Shown: in pieces, positions 13,101 through 23,329 of the stretch
Layout of the letters: the number at the start of each line of letters is the position of its first letter
How positions within the stretch are numbered: the first letter of the stretch is position 1
Origin: Tiliqua scincoides
Lineage: Eukaryota > Chordata > Lepidosauria > Squamata > Scincidae
NCBI RefSeq assembly: GCF_035046505.1
Contig: NC_089824.1
Coordinates: 221,782,596-221,846,595, forward strand
DNA: 64,000 nucleotides
Direction: 5' to 3'
The notes under the pieces: generated by a model
Database searches by the model: none
Told to the model about the DNA's origin: nothing
Seen by the model: only the letters and a program-made list of their open reading frames with translations
Program-made: the position numbers and the translations under genes

Positions 13101-16100
13101 CCTGAACACCAAGAGTGTGGGGCTACTCTTGCCAGAGGTGAGTGCAGAGATGTGACAGTCCAGAATAAAAAAAAAGGAACCATTTATGGATATCCCCTCC
13201 CCTGCAAAGATCTGAAATTGAAAAATGAAAAATTCTAAGAAAATGGTAAAAAAATCTCTTATAAAATACTTTCTCTTTTGAAATAATGTGTGAAATACAT
13301 TTCAATCAATGCAGTCAATCCACACTGCTGCAAATCCTTAAGATCCAAGGTGCATAGGTACTGAGGATAGCTTTGCTGTTATCTTTGAGTGGGGCTGCAA
13401 TCCAATACAGCAGTCTTTCTCAAACTGTGGGTTGGGACCCACTAGTTGGGTCGTGAGCTGATTTCAGGTGGGTCCCCATTCATTTCAATATTTAATTTTT
13501 AATATAATTAGACTTTATGCTACCATGGCATGAGACTGCATTGGGGAAATGTTACAGACCTGTATTTTAAACAGACTACTCTGTATATGCTTTTTAACAG
13601 TGATCATCAATAGGACTTACTCCTGGGAAAGTGTGGGTAGGATTGCAGTCTAGGATTGTGAAAAATTTTCCTGCTTGATGATATAATTTCCGGTCATGAC
13701 ATCACTTCTGGTGGGTCCTGACAGATTCTCATCCTAAAAAGTGGTTCCCGGTGCTAAAAGTGTGAGAACCACTGCTATGCAGTACACACTTACCTGGGAG
13801 TGAGTCCCACTGAACAGCGGGACATAATTCTGAGTAGACATGCTTAAGCTTGGGCTGTAGATGACTTTGCAAGCAATATTCCTGTGACTTGATGTAGGAA
13901 TGTTGCAGAACGTCTTCAAGCACTTGCAGCAGGGGAGCACTCTGGGAGTCTGCCAAGCATGATGCCCCTGTGACAGGAGCCTTTGAACCACACATTTGCC
14001 TCCTATCCCCCCACCTCCTGTCACAATTGAAAGAAACTGATGACTTTCTGGACACGCGTCACACACACACAAGTTAAAAAACAGGAGTTGAAAAACTTGT
14101 TCCAGTTCGAACCACCGATTTGCTGGAAGCTTTCAAAGAGAACAGTCAGAAGCGATGGACTTCTCCATCAGTGACTGTGATAAGGGGATAAACGTGTCTT
14201 GTTATGTTCCCAGGTATATGTGGCAGACTGAAAGGAAGCAGGTTGGGAGTAAATAAGAGTTCAGAAGAGCTCATTTTTAATTTGCTGATAATGATGTTCT
14301 GCTACTGAAGAATTTATGCTTTAACCGAACACCCAAATTTATTGCTATTCAGTTACGCTAGAGGGTGTTTTCTGAGGCTTCCCTCTTCTGCTTCTGCATG
14401 AAACTGTCGGAAGTTTCATATTGTTTCGAAACCCAGAAAACAGAAAATTCCTTTTGTTTGCTATAGTGTTGGTGGTTTCTTAATGAGTGACTCAGTGGCA
14501 GTAGTGGAGCTAGAGGGGGTACAAAGCACTAAGTTTTGCAGGCGTCTGAACGTGCCATGCAAGGGGCCCCTCCCCTTCGGAGCCAGGCGTTTGCCTTCAT
14601 TTCGCTCTTGCTGCTGGGAATGGCTCTGAAGGGGAGGGCTTTCTGCACAGCATGTTCAAAACTTACCTGCAAAACTTAGCCTTACCTTAGCAAAACTACT
14701 TAGCCTGCAAAACTTAGCGCTCTGCCCCCTCTCTAGCAACGCTACTGCTTCATGTAGACATGCAAGACAAGCAGGGTGGTGCAGTCACTGCAGAGTCTGG
14801 GATTAGACAAGTCTGACCTGAGTTCAGTTTCCCGCTTAGTCCTGACATTCTCTGGGTGGCAGCTGCTCCCTTTTAGCCAGAGTTCCCTCCCAGGACTGTT
14901 GTGAGGACAACGGATGAGGGGAAAGAAACCAGATCTGAGTTCATTGAAAGCTGGGCAGAGGAAACATGTGGTCAAGAATTCTCGATATATGATATCCTGT
15001 AAATTTAATATGCAGCAGGAGAGTGTATGCCCTCCCCTCCCCTAGAGGAGACAGAAGTATTGATTGAGCCTGCCATGGGGTAAGCCTCCATCCCATGTGG
15101 ATGACTCTTCTTCTCTTTCCCTGGCAGCTGAAGCAGCTGTTTCCTGATATGCCCATGAAGGTTTGCATCGCTGCTCGGAAGCGGCCGGTGCTGAGCTTCC
15201 ATCCAGGTGGTGTGGACGCGACTGTCTTTGCGTCAGTGGAAGCCTTTGTGGTCCTGCCCAATGCCAGCCTGGCCTCCGTGTTCCTGCTCAATATTGTAAG
15301 CACCAGGGATGGGGAGTGGGTGCTGCGGAGAGAGGGCTCTTTGGACCCCTGAAGTGGGAGCTTCTTGGACTCCTTGGAGTGCTCTCCTCTGCAGTGACAT
15401 CAGGGCTTGCATAGGAGTTTCTAAAGATGGAAAAGGTGGGGGGGTGGGACACTTAGCCATGTGCTCAGGACACAGAAGTGTCCCGCTCCCTGCTGTCTCT
15501 CAAAATCTACATGAAACTGTTGGCTTGACAAAAAGGCAGCAAGGGTGGAGAAGTGGGTGGTCAGGGGTGGTCAGACCAAAGTGGGATTTCAGAAGGAAGA
15601 ACTTGTAGGTGACAGTAGCATAGCCAGAGGGGGGGTGCAGTAAGTAAGGCAGGTGCCACGGCACGCCATGTAAGCAGACCCTCTCTCTCACAGTTGGAGC
15701 CATTTGGGGCAGTGCTGGCAAGGGGAGGGCTGCTTACATGTTGTGCTTCTGTGCCTGCTGTGCTTACTCTGCCACCTCACCTCTGGGAGATGAGAAGGCA
15801 GCTGGAGAGAGGGAGAGGGGCTAGTCCCGGCCGGGAAGGGCTTCAGCATTTATTGAGAGCATCCAGAGTTCAAGGCACTTAGCCAGCTAGATAACCACTG
15901 CAGGCCAGCATTACTATCTCTGCAGAGCAGAGGAGTTGGGGTTGTGATTGTTGACTGTGGCAGAGAGGAACTAGAAGCCTTCTAGAGCACAGCTTACAAT
16001 CTCAGCCACTGCTTTAGGGAACAGGACACTAGAAGAGGCAGAGGAGGGCAGGTGAGACCTGGCCAAAGTTGAGACCTGGCCTGGAACCTTCACAGCATCA

Positions 16101-19100
16101 GTATGGATCACAAGCTCTCCAAGGGGCCCCCCTTGTGACCTAAGAAGAGCCCTGCTGGATCAGAACTAGGGTTCCTTGCCCAGCATCCACTTTTCCACAG
16201 TGACCAACTGGATGCTTCTTGAAAGCCCAAAAACAGGGCCTGAGGCAACAGCTCGCTCCCACCCTTATGCTCCAGCTGCTTTAAGGCATAGTGCCCCTAA
16301 ACATGGAGGTTCCATCATGACTAGCAGATAAATCTCTCCTCTTCTAGTCCCTTTTTAATCCTAGTGGCCATCACAATATTTTGGGGCTGGAAATTCCCTA
16401 AGCAAGCATTGGGTGTAGGGCTGGCCCATCCTTGAGGCCAACTGAAGTGGTCGCCTCAGGCAGCAGTTCAGTGGCGGCTGTTCCTCTCTGCCTTCTGCCT
16501 TCTGGCCTCTGCTTCTCCTCCTTCTCCCACTCTCTGGATTGAAAAGGGAAGAGGGGGCCGAAGAGGAAATGGGGAGGAGAGGAGAGTGCTGAACTGGAAC
16601 ACTGAAGAGTGGGGCGGGGGCAGAGACTGGCTGATCAGGAAAAGAGGAGCAGCACTTGGCAGGCCAGGGGTCAGGAGGTCTTTGCATTGCCAGTTGCAAG
16701 AGAAACCTGCCTGGCTAAGTTCTCTTCTGATTCATAGGATGGCAACTTCACAGGACAATTCCTCCTTGAACCAGGCCGCCTTGGGAACTCTGTCGGCAGG
16801 GCTGGAGGCTCACTGGCCCTGAAAGAGTGAGTTACTCTGCTCTATGTGCCTCCCTCTTGCACATATGTACCACCTTAGCGCTCCCCATTGATTGTCACAG
16901 CAATGACTCAGCTTTCTTTCGCCCTGACTCACCCCTGCCTCCACTCACTTGTCTTCTCTGGTTGTCCCACAGCTTCCACCTGTCGCAGCAGCAGTCAAGC
17001 ATTGGCAAGATCCAGGTGGGCAGGACGTGGATAGAGGGGATGTGTGAAGAGGAAATGATGGAGTGGGCTTGGAGTGGAAGTGGGAGAGTCTCTGCCCTTG
17101 GTTCCAGTGTATCAGTGCTGTCCTCGGCCCTCTGACTGGGCCTGTCTGCACTCAGCCCTGGCTGTGGACCAGAAACTCAATTTCTGATTAGCTGACTGAC
17201 CAAGTGATAAGTGCTGAGGAGAGGGAGCTTCAGGAATGAAGCAGTGAAGGGAGAAATGTCCTGAGGGACCTCGCCTCGGTTCCCCACTCATCAAGATGGT
17301 TTTTGTGCCCTCAATTGAACTTTAACACAGAAGGCAGGTCCCTGCCCCAAGGTGCACCCAATCTAAATATAGGCAGGAAGGGATGGGGGGTGGGGACTGG
17401 GAGAAGAGGTGAAGGAGATAAATTTGTTTCGTGTACATGCACTTGGCCTTCGCTGCAATAAGGGCTAGTGCCAAAGTCAGGGCTGGTGTGACGTTGTTTC
17501 AGGTCCACCATCTCTGTGCTTAAAAATCCCTCCTTTCTGTTCTCCTCACGTGCTGCTGTGAGACCTGGAAGTGCAGAAATTTCATGGCAGGGTGCATAAG
17601 GAGGTCAATGAACTGCTTCTTGCTCAGTGCGCAGAATGGAGCTCAGCACAGCTTGCCTTGGTGACTGGCTGCAGGGAGGTGGTGATAGCAGACTTGGAGT
17701 AAAAGGCACCCTGAATCTGCAGCCCTCCCCCCCCCCCAGGCCCCTGCAGATGCAGCCCACTGCAGGTGGCTGCACAGATGAACCAGCACTGGCCAAAGTC
17801 TGCTACAGAAGCGTTGACCAGGAGGAGAGACTTGAAGGGAATAAGAGAGGAGTCCCGCGGGTGGTCCTGAAGGGGGTTCCAGGCAGAAGGGGTAGCCAAG
17901 GAGCATGAACAGCAGAGCCGTTTGAGGGGGCAGGATGCCTGAGGTCCCTGAGGCTGATTGGGTGCCTAAGTTGGTGGTGCCAGAAGAGAAACCAGCCCTG
18001 GCAGGAGCACAGTAGGGTATGCGGGCAGAGGCAAGGAGGCCTTGAGGGTTGAGACCAAAGTTTGGCCCGAACCTGAGAGTGGATGAGCGGCAGGGTAGGG
18101 GCTTAAGGAGGGACATGACATGAACAGGGCAGTGAGAGAGGTACGTGATTTGATGGCAGAATGTTGATGTAGGCGAGGGGCTGCAGTAGGAGGCTCGGGA
18201 GAGGAAAGGTACAGTAGCCCAGACGAGAGATGACTGGGAGAGGCAGCATGATTTGGTGATCAAATGGGGGTGGGTCAAAGGTAAAAAGCTTTGGGTAGGC
18301 TTGTCAATAGAAAGGGGGGAAGCACAAGGGGGGACTTGGGGAAAGGTGAGATGTTCCTCTGAGACAGAATGTACTGAGTGTGTGCTGATGATGTATCCAA
18401 ACAGAAGTGTTAGACAGAAAATTAGAGAAGTGAGACTGGAGGAGGGAAGAGAATTCTAGGGGGGAGCACTGTGTCATCATTGCACAGATGGCACTGAATG
18501 CCGTGGCATTTGAGGAGGTCACCCAGGGACACTGTGCGGAGAGAGAATGACCATGGGCCAAGAGTGGGTCCCTGAGGGACCTTGGGAGAGAGGGGAATTC
18601 CAGGGAGAGTTTCTCCCTCGATGGAATCCTGCTTCCAGCCTGACAGATGACATGGACTTCTGGTTAGCCTGCCTCAGCTCCCCGCCCCATGAGTGAAGAT
18701 CTCCTTCACCTCTCACATTTTATGCTAACCAGCTGTTTTTTTGCTCTGCAGACAACCTTTCTGGAGAAGGTGCTGAAAGTGGTCCTGCAGCTGACACTGA
18801 CAAGAGTCAACCGTAAGTCCAGAGGAGCTGCCCCGCCTGCCTGCTGACACTCGGGGAGGGGGGCTCCCTTCCTATGCCTCCTTCCCCCCTCTCATCCTTT
18901 GTTATCTTTAGGACGTCTGAAGAAAGGACTTGCTCTTCCCAACGTCTACAATGTCAGTCTGGTGCACCCCACAGTCACCATGTCCCAGGTACCTGCCTCT
19001 CGCTACTCATTTCTGAAAGACAGGTGCAGAGGTGTGCTTCCGCTATGGTCCTGCTGCCTCCTCTTCAGGCCTGGCGCACAGTACTGTCTTCCATGGCATT

Positions 19101-20663
19101 ACCAGAATATCTGGAAGTGCAGGGGGCAACAATTCCTTCTCAGGCATCCTACTTTCCAGTGTTCTTGTCGCCCACTCTTGGTTTCCAAAGCAATGCCAGC
19201 TAAATAACCCTTTCCTATAAGACAGGGGTCGGCAGCCTACAGCCTGTGGGCCAGATCCAGCCTGCCACCCAAAGTCATCCAGCCTGTGTGGAGCTCAGCT
19301 TAGGAGGAAAAGCTTCCTGCCTAATTTGCCACAGGCTGCACAGGGAATGGTAGAGCTGCCTGCCCAGGTTCAGGGAATGCTTGTGACCCACATTCCCTTC
19401 CAATGCCCAGCAAATTGGGTGGGAGGCTTCACCTCCCAAGCCAAACTCCGTGCAGCTGCTTTCAGAAGCTCAGCAACCAAGAAGATGGTGCTGATGTGAG
19501 GACGTTGCCAAATGTCTGGCCCCTTTGCCCAAAAAAGGTTGCTACCCCTGCTGTAAGAGATTCTCCTGCCCTGAGCCCTGTGTGAGAAGCAAATGTTCAG
19601 AGTGTTGGATGTGGATTACAGTGAACCCTCAACTTGGTGGACTGATTGGGGGGGGGAATAGAAGTGCCTGTTAAATTTGAGCAATTTTTCCCTCCCCCAT
19701 TATTCCATTAAACTATAGAAAGCTCCCTGGGTGCTGCGGTTCTGCTCTGCTTTCACAGGGAACTGTCTGCAGGGCTGCCACTCTGTGGCGGAAAGTGGCA
19801 CAGCAGCAGTGCCAACAGTCAGTCAGTCTGGGAAGGGGCTCCAGGATAGACTTATCTGCCTTCCAGGGCCCCCTCAGTGGTGGTACTGCAGCTCTCTTTC
19901 CAGTCTGGAGTAGGGCCCGCTAGGCACAGAGACATGCTTTCTGCAGCCCTGAGGCTGCTCTGAGCTAACTTCTCAGTCCTAGAGTGCCCTGTGTGAAGGC
20001 AAGAAGGAGAGACACAGGGCCGGTACCGGTGCCAAAGGAGTAGTCAAGCCCCCTCCTACATTCCATTGCCTTGTTGAGTTCCATTGTCACAGCCACAGGG
20101 TAGGGAGGGGGCGGAACAGAGAGGATGATGGGTGGGGAGGAGGGTAGATCGAGGCTGGGAATAGGTTGGTATGGATGGCAGCCGCACTGCTGATATTGTA
20201 TCCCTCTTTCTGGCCTTCATCCACATTCTGGGTCCATGCAGACTTGCTCCAGACATTGCTGGAACAGGCTGAAGTAGACCCAGCAGGGCAGTGAAGACTT
20301 ACCCTGGGGCAGGGGAATAAATGTTGTCTTACCTCAAGGAGGCCTTTGTGGCTCAAAACCCCAAGGGATACAGATCACGCCACGTTGGTGCGGCTGCATC
20401 GGAGCGCAGGGAGTTAGGTAGGAATGAGTTGTCTGGTGCTTTATGACATGAAATGAGACGACAAGCTTCTTATTTAGAATGTAGAAAACACTCTTCAGAA
20501 ACAAAGTATATAGAAGCCTGATTGCAAAACCATTTGGAAGGGGGGGGGGGGAGAGAGAGAGATGTGCAAGGATGGTGCCAACTTTTGCCTTTTTCCTTTC
20601 TCTTCTCAGGGCTTCATGCTAATAGCAACAGATCTGAACTCGCACCCACAAGGGGCCATCTAA
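2766..20663 (+). CDS. BPI/LBP-family secreted lipid-binding protein, 15 coding exons
   Basis: Coding exons are 2766-2868, 3362-3473, 4871-4999, 6216-6371, 7723-7786, 8518-8578, 8846-8937, 10742-10918, 13078-13137, 15128-15295, 16738-16826, 16973-17015, 18752-18812, 18912-18988 and 20610-20663. Every intron is GT-AG, all phases join, and the 1446 nt give 481 residues plus TAA. That is the size (LBP 481, BPI 487) and coding-exon number usual for the family. Residues 1-16 form a signal peptide (MFWLFVLPLCTSGIQA). Next comes the family start GLKVQVTQKGLEFG, then the N-terminal barrel. Cys148/Cys151 and Cys190 sit at the positions of the BPI disulfide (human Cys135-Cys175). The C-terminal barrel includes FVVLPNASLASVFLL, and the protein ends DLNSHPQGAI. 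Sequons include NNST, NYT, NAS, NFT and NVS. By family, it should bind lipids or lipopolysaccharide outside the cell. I cannot tell BPI, LBP and the egg-type paralogues (such as ovocalyxin-36) apart from sequence alone. Confidence 0.93.
2960..3030. repeat. Fragment related to the interior of the 6544-6863 hAT-like element
   Basis: The stretch from CAGACAGTTGCCCCAGAAAC to the GGGAAGTGAC region matches the right inner arm of the transposon at 6748-6810 with scattered differences. It is a solo fragment in intron 1 of the BPI-like gene and I see no ends. Confidence 0.5.
5310..5497 (+). repeat. tRNA-derived SINE (reptile type)
   Basis: A pol III B-box, GGTTCAAATCC, lies at 5352-5362. It is followed by the typical reptile SINE body (AGCCACAAAGCTTCCTGGTG, GACCTTGGGCCAGTCA, CTCGCAGGGTTATTGTTATT, GAGCTCCTTGGAGGAGGAGC) and an A-rich tail. 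It lies in intron 3 of the BPI-like gene. Confidence 0.75.
5843..5870. repeat. (CA)n microsatellite
   Basis: An uninterrupted CA run. Confidence 0.9.
6544..6863. mobile_element. hAT-like MITE (TIR near CAGCGATTTTCAACC) with internal palindrome
   Basis: The left end TAGCAATTTTCAACCACTG and right end GATCGCTG resemble the termini of the copy at 23089-23306. A perfect 8-bp duplication TGATAGAT flanks it (6536-6543 and 6864-6871), which fits hAT transposition. The interior holds a 44-bp inverted repeat (6645-6688 against 6748-6791, 41 of 44 paired). There is no transposase. It lies in intron 4 of the BPI-like gene. Confidence 0.75.
7143..7178. repeat. (ATC)n microsatellite
   Basis: About 12 trinucleotide units. 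Confidence 0.9.
7223..7369. mobile_element. Palindromic MITE (GGGCCCAATCCTATCC-type ends)
   Basis: It begins CAGCCCAATTCTATCCAACT, and its end is the near reverse complement (AAGTTGGTTAGGATTGGCCTG). The same family recurs at 51985-52163 and 63268-63447. It has no coding capacity. Family assignment is tentative (Harbinger-like, from the 3-bp duplication of the 51985 copy). Confidence 0.6.
8119..8297. mobile_element. hAT-like MITE (CAGTGGCGTAGCTAG family)
   Basis: The left end CAGTGGCATAACTAGGGG, an inner GCAAAGCACCAAGTTTTGCA and the mirrored right half (TGCAAAACCTAGCGCTTTTG ... TAGCTATGCCAATG) form a long imperfect inverted repeat. The same family recurs at 14499, 22239, 35067 and 35322. It is non-coding and lies in intron 5 of the BPI-like gene. 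Confidence 0.65.
8650..8790 (+). repeat. Old tRNA-derived SINE fragment
   Basis: AAGGTCCTGGTTCCAGTCC resembles a B-box region and is followed by TTGGCATCTCCCAGTAGG, the sequence downstream of the B-box in this reptile SINE type (compare 22970-23050). It is diverged and lies in intron 6 of the BPI-like gene. Confidence 0.5.
9640..9715 (+). repeat. LINE 3' tail fragment
   Basis: TATTAGCCACCTTGAGCACC followed by TGCATAAAATAAAATAAAT resembles the 3' end of L2/CR1-type LINEs in reptiles. A trace of the polymerase C-terminus (NSLPGGVVMA) at about 9328-9358 may belong to a similar old copy. Confidence 0.45.
10090..10530 (+). repeat. CR1 LINE 3' end, diverged copy
   Basis: The plus strand carries a degraded version of the CR1 polymerase C-terminus and 3' UTR. 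It includes GTGTACAAAGTTATGCAGGG, GTTTGTGGAACTCCCTGCC and GGAAGCTGGACTAGATG, in the same order as the better copies at 36898-38056. It lies in intron 7 of the BPI-like gene. Confidence 0.75.
10935..11100 (+). repeat. Old tRNA-derived SINE
   Basis: GGTTTAATTCCCAGCATTTCC resembles a diverged B-box. It is followed by the typical 3' body ending GGGCTGGATGGACCAATGG and CAGTAGAAGGAAGGC. It lies in intron 8 of the BPI-like gene. Confidence 0.55.
11228..11662 (-). repeat. CR1 LINE 3' end
   Basis: On the minus strand it encodes the CR1 polymerase C-terminus ([20 protein letters not shown] ... FFTQRLFGLWNSLPHDVV ... [15 protein letters not shown]). The 3' UTR ends at the TAAGAACATAAGAACAGCC boundary at 11228. 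It is 5'-truncated. Confidence 0.85.
12812..12909. repeat. 27-bp perfect inverted repeat (hairpin)
   Basis: The arms at 12812-12838 and 12883-12909 are exact reverse complements (CTAAGAGGAGTAATTCCC... / ...GGGAATTACTCCTCTTAG). The loop is 44 nt and contains a further TGGCT/AGCCA pair. It lies in intron 8 of the BPI-like gene. It could be a young fold-back element or a structured RNA; I did not recognise the family. Confidence 0.85.
13411..13774. mobile_element. hAT-like MITE (CAGTGGTTCTCAAAC family)
   Basis: It begins CAGTCTTTCTCAAACTGTGG and ends GTGTGAGAACCACTG. The flanks CAATACAG and CTATGCAG match at 6 of 8 positions, in keeping with an old 8-bp hAT duplication. The inner GACATCACTTCTGGTGGGTC block is shared with the elements ending at 57697 and starting at 61699. 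It is non-coding and lies in intron 9 of the BPI-like gene. Confidence 0.7.
14499..14747. mobile_element. hAT-like MITE (CAGTGGCGTAGCTAG family)
   Basis: The left end CAGTAGTGGAGCTAGAGGGG with ACAAAGCACTAAGTTTTGCA is mirrored by the right end CAAAACTTAGCGCTCTGCCC ... CTAGCAACGCTACTG. A similar partial copy seems to begin at about 15613 (CAGTAGCATAGCCAGAGG). Confidence 0.6.
14771..14955 (+). repeat. Old tRNA-derived SINE
   Basis: A diverged head (GAGTTCAGTTTCCC in the B-box position) leads into the SINE body with CCCAGGACTGTTGTGAGGAC, the counterpart of the CTCGCAGGGTTATTGTTATT block in the copy at 5310. Confidence 0.45.
17016..18751. other. Intron 12 of the BPI-like gene
   Basis: The intron has a purine-rich plus strand between about 17780 and 18620 with no convincing gene. 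The 211-codon open frame on the opposite strand (17643-18278) reflects this base composition and has no recognisable domain. Confidence 0.5.
19223..19550. mobile_element. hAT-like MITE (CAGGGGTCGGCAACC family)
   Basis: It begins CAGGGGTCGGCAGCCTACAG and ends AAGGTTGCTACCCCTG. The flanks CTATAAGA (19215-19222) and CTGTAAGA (19551-19558) match at 7 of 8 positions. It lies in intron 14 of the BPI-like gene and has no transposase. Confidence 0.75.
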
Positions 20664-22060
20664 CTGCTGCAGGCAGCAGAAGGACAAGGGTGTGCAAATG
20701 CAGGTGACTTCTACTTCCACTCCAAGGCTGTCCTCTGCAGAGTCTCATTCAGGAACACAAATCTAATTGCTGCTGGGGTCACCCTGGACAGGGATGACTT
20801 GACATATTATGGAGGGAAGAACTCCAACAGAAATTCCTTGACCCTTCCCAGGAAACATTGGGCTCATCATGTGATGGCAAGGAAGACAGCAGCCGGCACA
20901 GACATTGGCCAGAGCTTCTGGTGCTGGGAAATACGTCACCAACTTTCAAAACCAAAACGGAGATGCTGGGATAATGTGATTTCTCCACTAGCACAGCCAT
21001 TGTATGAAAAGGTGGACTCTGGCTGACAGTTCTGATGGTTCCATAGCTGTGCATTGGACAGTACCTGTAACATCATCACCAGCAGAGACAAAGGTTTCTC
21101 TGTCTGTTGGTGATTTCATTCTATGAGTGCTACCAAACTCTGTTTTGTTTTTTTTTTACTTTTTGCAAGTAGTGCACAAGCACTTTGAACACAGATCCCA
21201 TTTTGAACATGTGCCATCTTCTGGGCCTGCCCCACCTAGATCATTCATCTGCAGATGTATGCGCACTGCTGTTTGGGTGGATGAGAAGACCTGTGGGTAC
21301 TCCAGTGTGGCACTGGAAGAATTGCTTCAGCTGTCTGGTGTAGCAGCTATGATACAGTGGACTGGCAGACCATAGAAGCTGGACTAAATGGGCCCTGGGC
21401 CTGATCCAGCATGGCTCTTTTCCTGTTGTTTGGGGTCTAATGTATCTTGGGCCAGGGGGTGGTTCCTCACGACAAGGAGTGTTGGTGAGGCTGTCCTCCC
21501 CCCCAAAAAACTGTTCCCAGTTGCCCTAGATAGCTGTAGGCCAGCGCCCAACTTGCTTAGTTTGGGCAAAGTGTTGGAGTGAGTAATGGTATCTCACATG
21601 GTTTTTCCTTTTATACGTTTGACCTCCTCTTGCTGTTGTCCAGCGCATCATCTGGCTGAATGGGGCCAAAAAAACCCTGACCCCTCTTGTGCTGACCGTT
21701 GTCATCATTTTAGTCTGTGCAACTCTGGACTCTCCTTTTTCATCTCCTTAGTGATGAGGTCGAAATGGAGAATGCTGAAACAGATCAAGAATGGGATGAA
21801 TATTCCTCATTAAAAGGGGGGGGGTTAATACTGCTGCTACCTCCACATTTTGTCTAGTCAGAGAGATTGGGACTGACAGTGTTAAATCTAGTCAATGTTC
21901 ATAGGAACAGGTCTTCCCACAGAGCCCTGGACTGCAGAAGTTCTGGTCAAATAAACCAGCTGCATTTCTGTTTGATGTTTTTGGCTTTTGAAGACGTGCC
22001 AGGTCATAAACCATGTTGGGGGTTTTCAAACTGAAGAGCACAACACAATATAAATAAAGA
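20664..22060 (+). other. Presumed 3' UTR and downstream flank of the BPI-like gene
   Basis: After the TAA no further coding sequence is seen. AATAAA signals occur at 21950-21955 and 22053-22058, and an ATTAAA near 21811. A CR1-tail scrap (GGACTAAATGGGCCCTGGGC) sits at about 21370-21425. Which signal is used cannot be told from sequence. Confidence 0.4.
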
Positions 22061-22238
22061 GCATTCCAGTGATTAACATGAGAATGAACTACATTATTAG
22101 CATGTATGCTCAGAATTCTACAAAATGTCACCTAATTTATGATTTTGCTTAGTTGTCCTCTATAGACAACTACTTCTCCTTTACAGCCCATCCATTGAGG
22201 GAGATGTTTGTTACCAGCTTGGGAGAGGGTCTGCAGAG

Positions 22239-22902
22239 CAGTGGCACAGCTAGAGGGAGTTCAAAGAGTTAAGTTTTTCAGGGAGTTTTGATGTGTATGC
22301 GCAACCTCCTGATTTTAGAAATGGGTTATGTCAGAATGCCAGATGCAAGGGAGGGCACCAGGATGAGGTCTCTTGTTATCTGGTGTGCTCCCTGGGGCAT
22401 TTGGTGGGCCGCTGTGAGATACAGGAAGCTGGACTAGATGGGCCTATGGCCTGATCCAGTGGGGCTGTTCTTATGTTCTTAAACTACAATTCCCAGGAAG
22501 CCTTGCAGGTCTTGTTATCTGGTGTGCTCCCTGGGGCATTTGGTGGGCCTCTGTGAGATACAGGATGCTGGACTAGATGGGCCTATGGCTTGATCCAGTG
22601 GGGCTGTTCTTATGTTCTTAAACTACAATTCCCAGGAAGCCTTGCAGGTCTTGTTATCTGGTGTGCTCCCTGGGGCATTTGGTGGGCCGCTGTGAGATAC
22701 AGGAAGCTGGACTAGATGGGCCTATGGCCTGATCCAGTGGGGCTGTTCTTATGTAGCATGCAAGGGGCCCCACCTCCCCTTCTTACACCTCTGTTCTGCT
22801 CGCGCCACTTGGAATGGCTTCGAGGAGGAGGGGCCCCTTACACACTGCGGTGAGGCTCCCTGCAAAACTTAGTGCTTTGCACCCGCTCTAGTTATGCCAC
22901 TG
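22239..22902. mobile_element. hAT-like MITE (CAGTGGCGTAGCTAG family) with nested CR1 tail array
   Basis: The ends CAGTGGCACAGCTAGAGGG and TAGTTATGCCACTG are flanked by a perfect 8-bp duplication CTGCAGAG (22231-22238 and 22903-22910). The middle, from about 22289 to 22757, is a CR1 3' end amplified in tandem. Without that insert the element would be about 200 bp, like its relatives in the window. Confidence 0.85.
22289..22757 (+). repeat. CR1 3' end with 139-bp tandem triplication
   Basis: The CR1 tail (TGTATGCGCAACCTCCTG to the TTCTTATGTTCTT end) is followed by two more copies of its last ~110 bp. Each is preceded by AAACTACAATTCCCAGGAAG CCTTGCAG. The repeated CTTGTTATCTGG falls at 22372, 22511 and 22650, an exact 139-bp period. 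Copies differ by only a few bases, so the amplification is recent. Confidence 0.85.
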
Positions 22903-22969
22903 CTGCAGAGCAAGGGGGGGGAAGGGAATAGCCACATAGTGGGTTCTAAAATTCTGAGCAACAGGGAAG

Positions 22970-23050
22970 GGCCCTCAGCTCAGTGGTTGGGCACATGCCT
23001 TGTAAGTGAACAGTCCCAGATTCAATCCCTGGCATCTCCAACTCAGATGT
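22970..23050 (+). repeat. tRNA-derived SINE head
   Basis: CTCAGCTCAGTGGTTGGGCA (A-box like) and GATTCAATCCCTGGCATCTC (B-box like) match the tRNA-derived head of a common reptile SINE. The rest is truncated. Confidence 0.6.
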
Positions 23051-23088
23051 ATTAAACAACTCAGTTGTATTATAGCTACTATCTATAG

Positions 23089-23306
23089 CAGCCATTTTCA
23101 ACCACTGGTGCGCCACAGATGGTCTGCAGGTGTGCCATGGGAGTTTGGGGAAGGATCATTTCTTAGTAGGACCACTGGGGGGGGGGTGCGAGCCCCTGCT
23201 GTCAGTGCTGTGTGCCTTATCAATTGTAAAAAAACCTAATGGTGTGCCTTGACAACTTTAGTGCCTCTTCAGTGTGCCACGAGATGAAAAAGGTTGAAAA
23301 TCGCTG
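23089..23306. mobile_element. hAT-like MITE (CAGCGATTTTCAACC family)
   Basis: It begins CAGCCATTTTCAACCACTGG and ends AAAAGGTTGAAAATCGCTG, a clear terminal inverted repeat. The flanks ATCTATAG and ACCTGTAG match at 6 of 8 positions. The inner TGTGCCACGAGATG is typical of this family. Confidence 0.75.
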
Positions 23307-23329
23307 ACCTGTAGGGCTTCTTTCTGTTC

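Noticed and set aside
17643-18278. A 211-codon open frame on the minus strand in intron 12 of the BPI-like gene
   Set aside because: It sits in a purine-rich plus strand where stops on the other strand are rare. It shows no domain. A decayed LINE fragment is possible but no motif is clear enough to claim.
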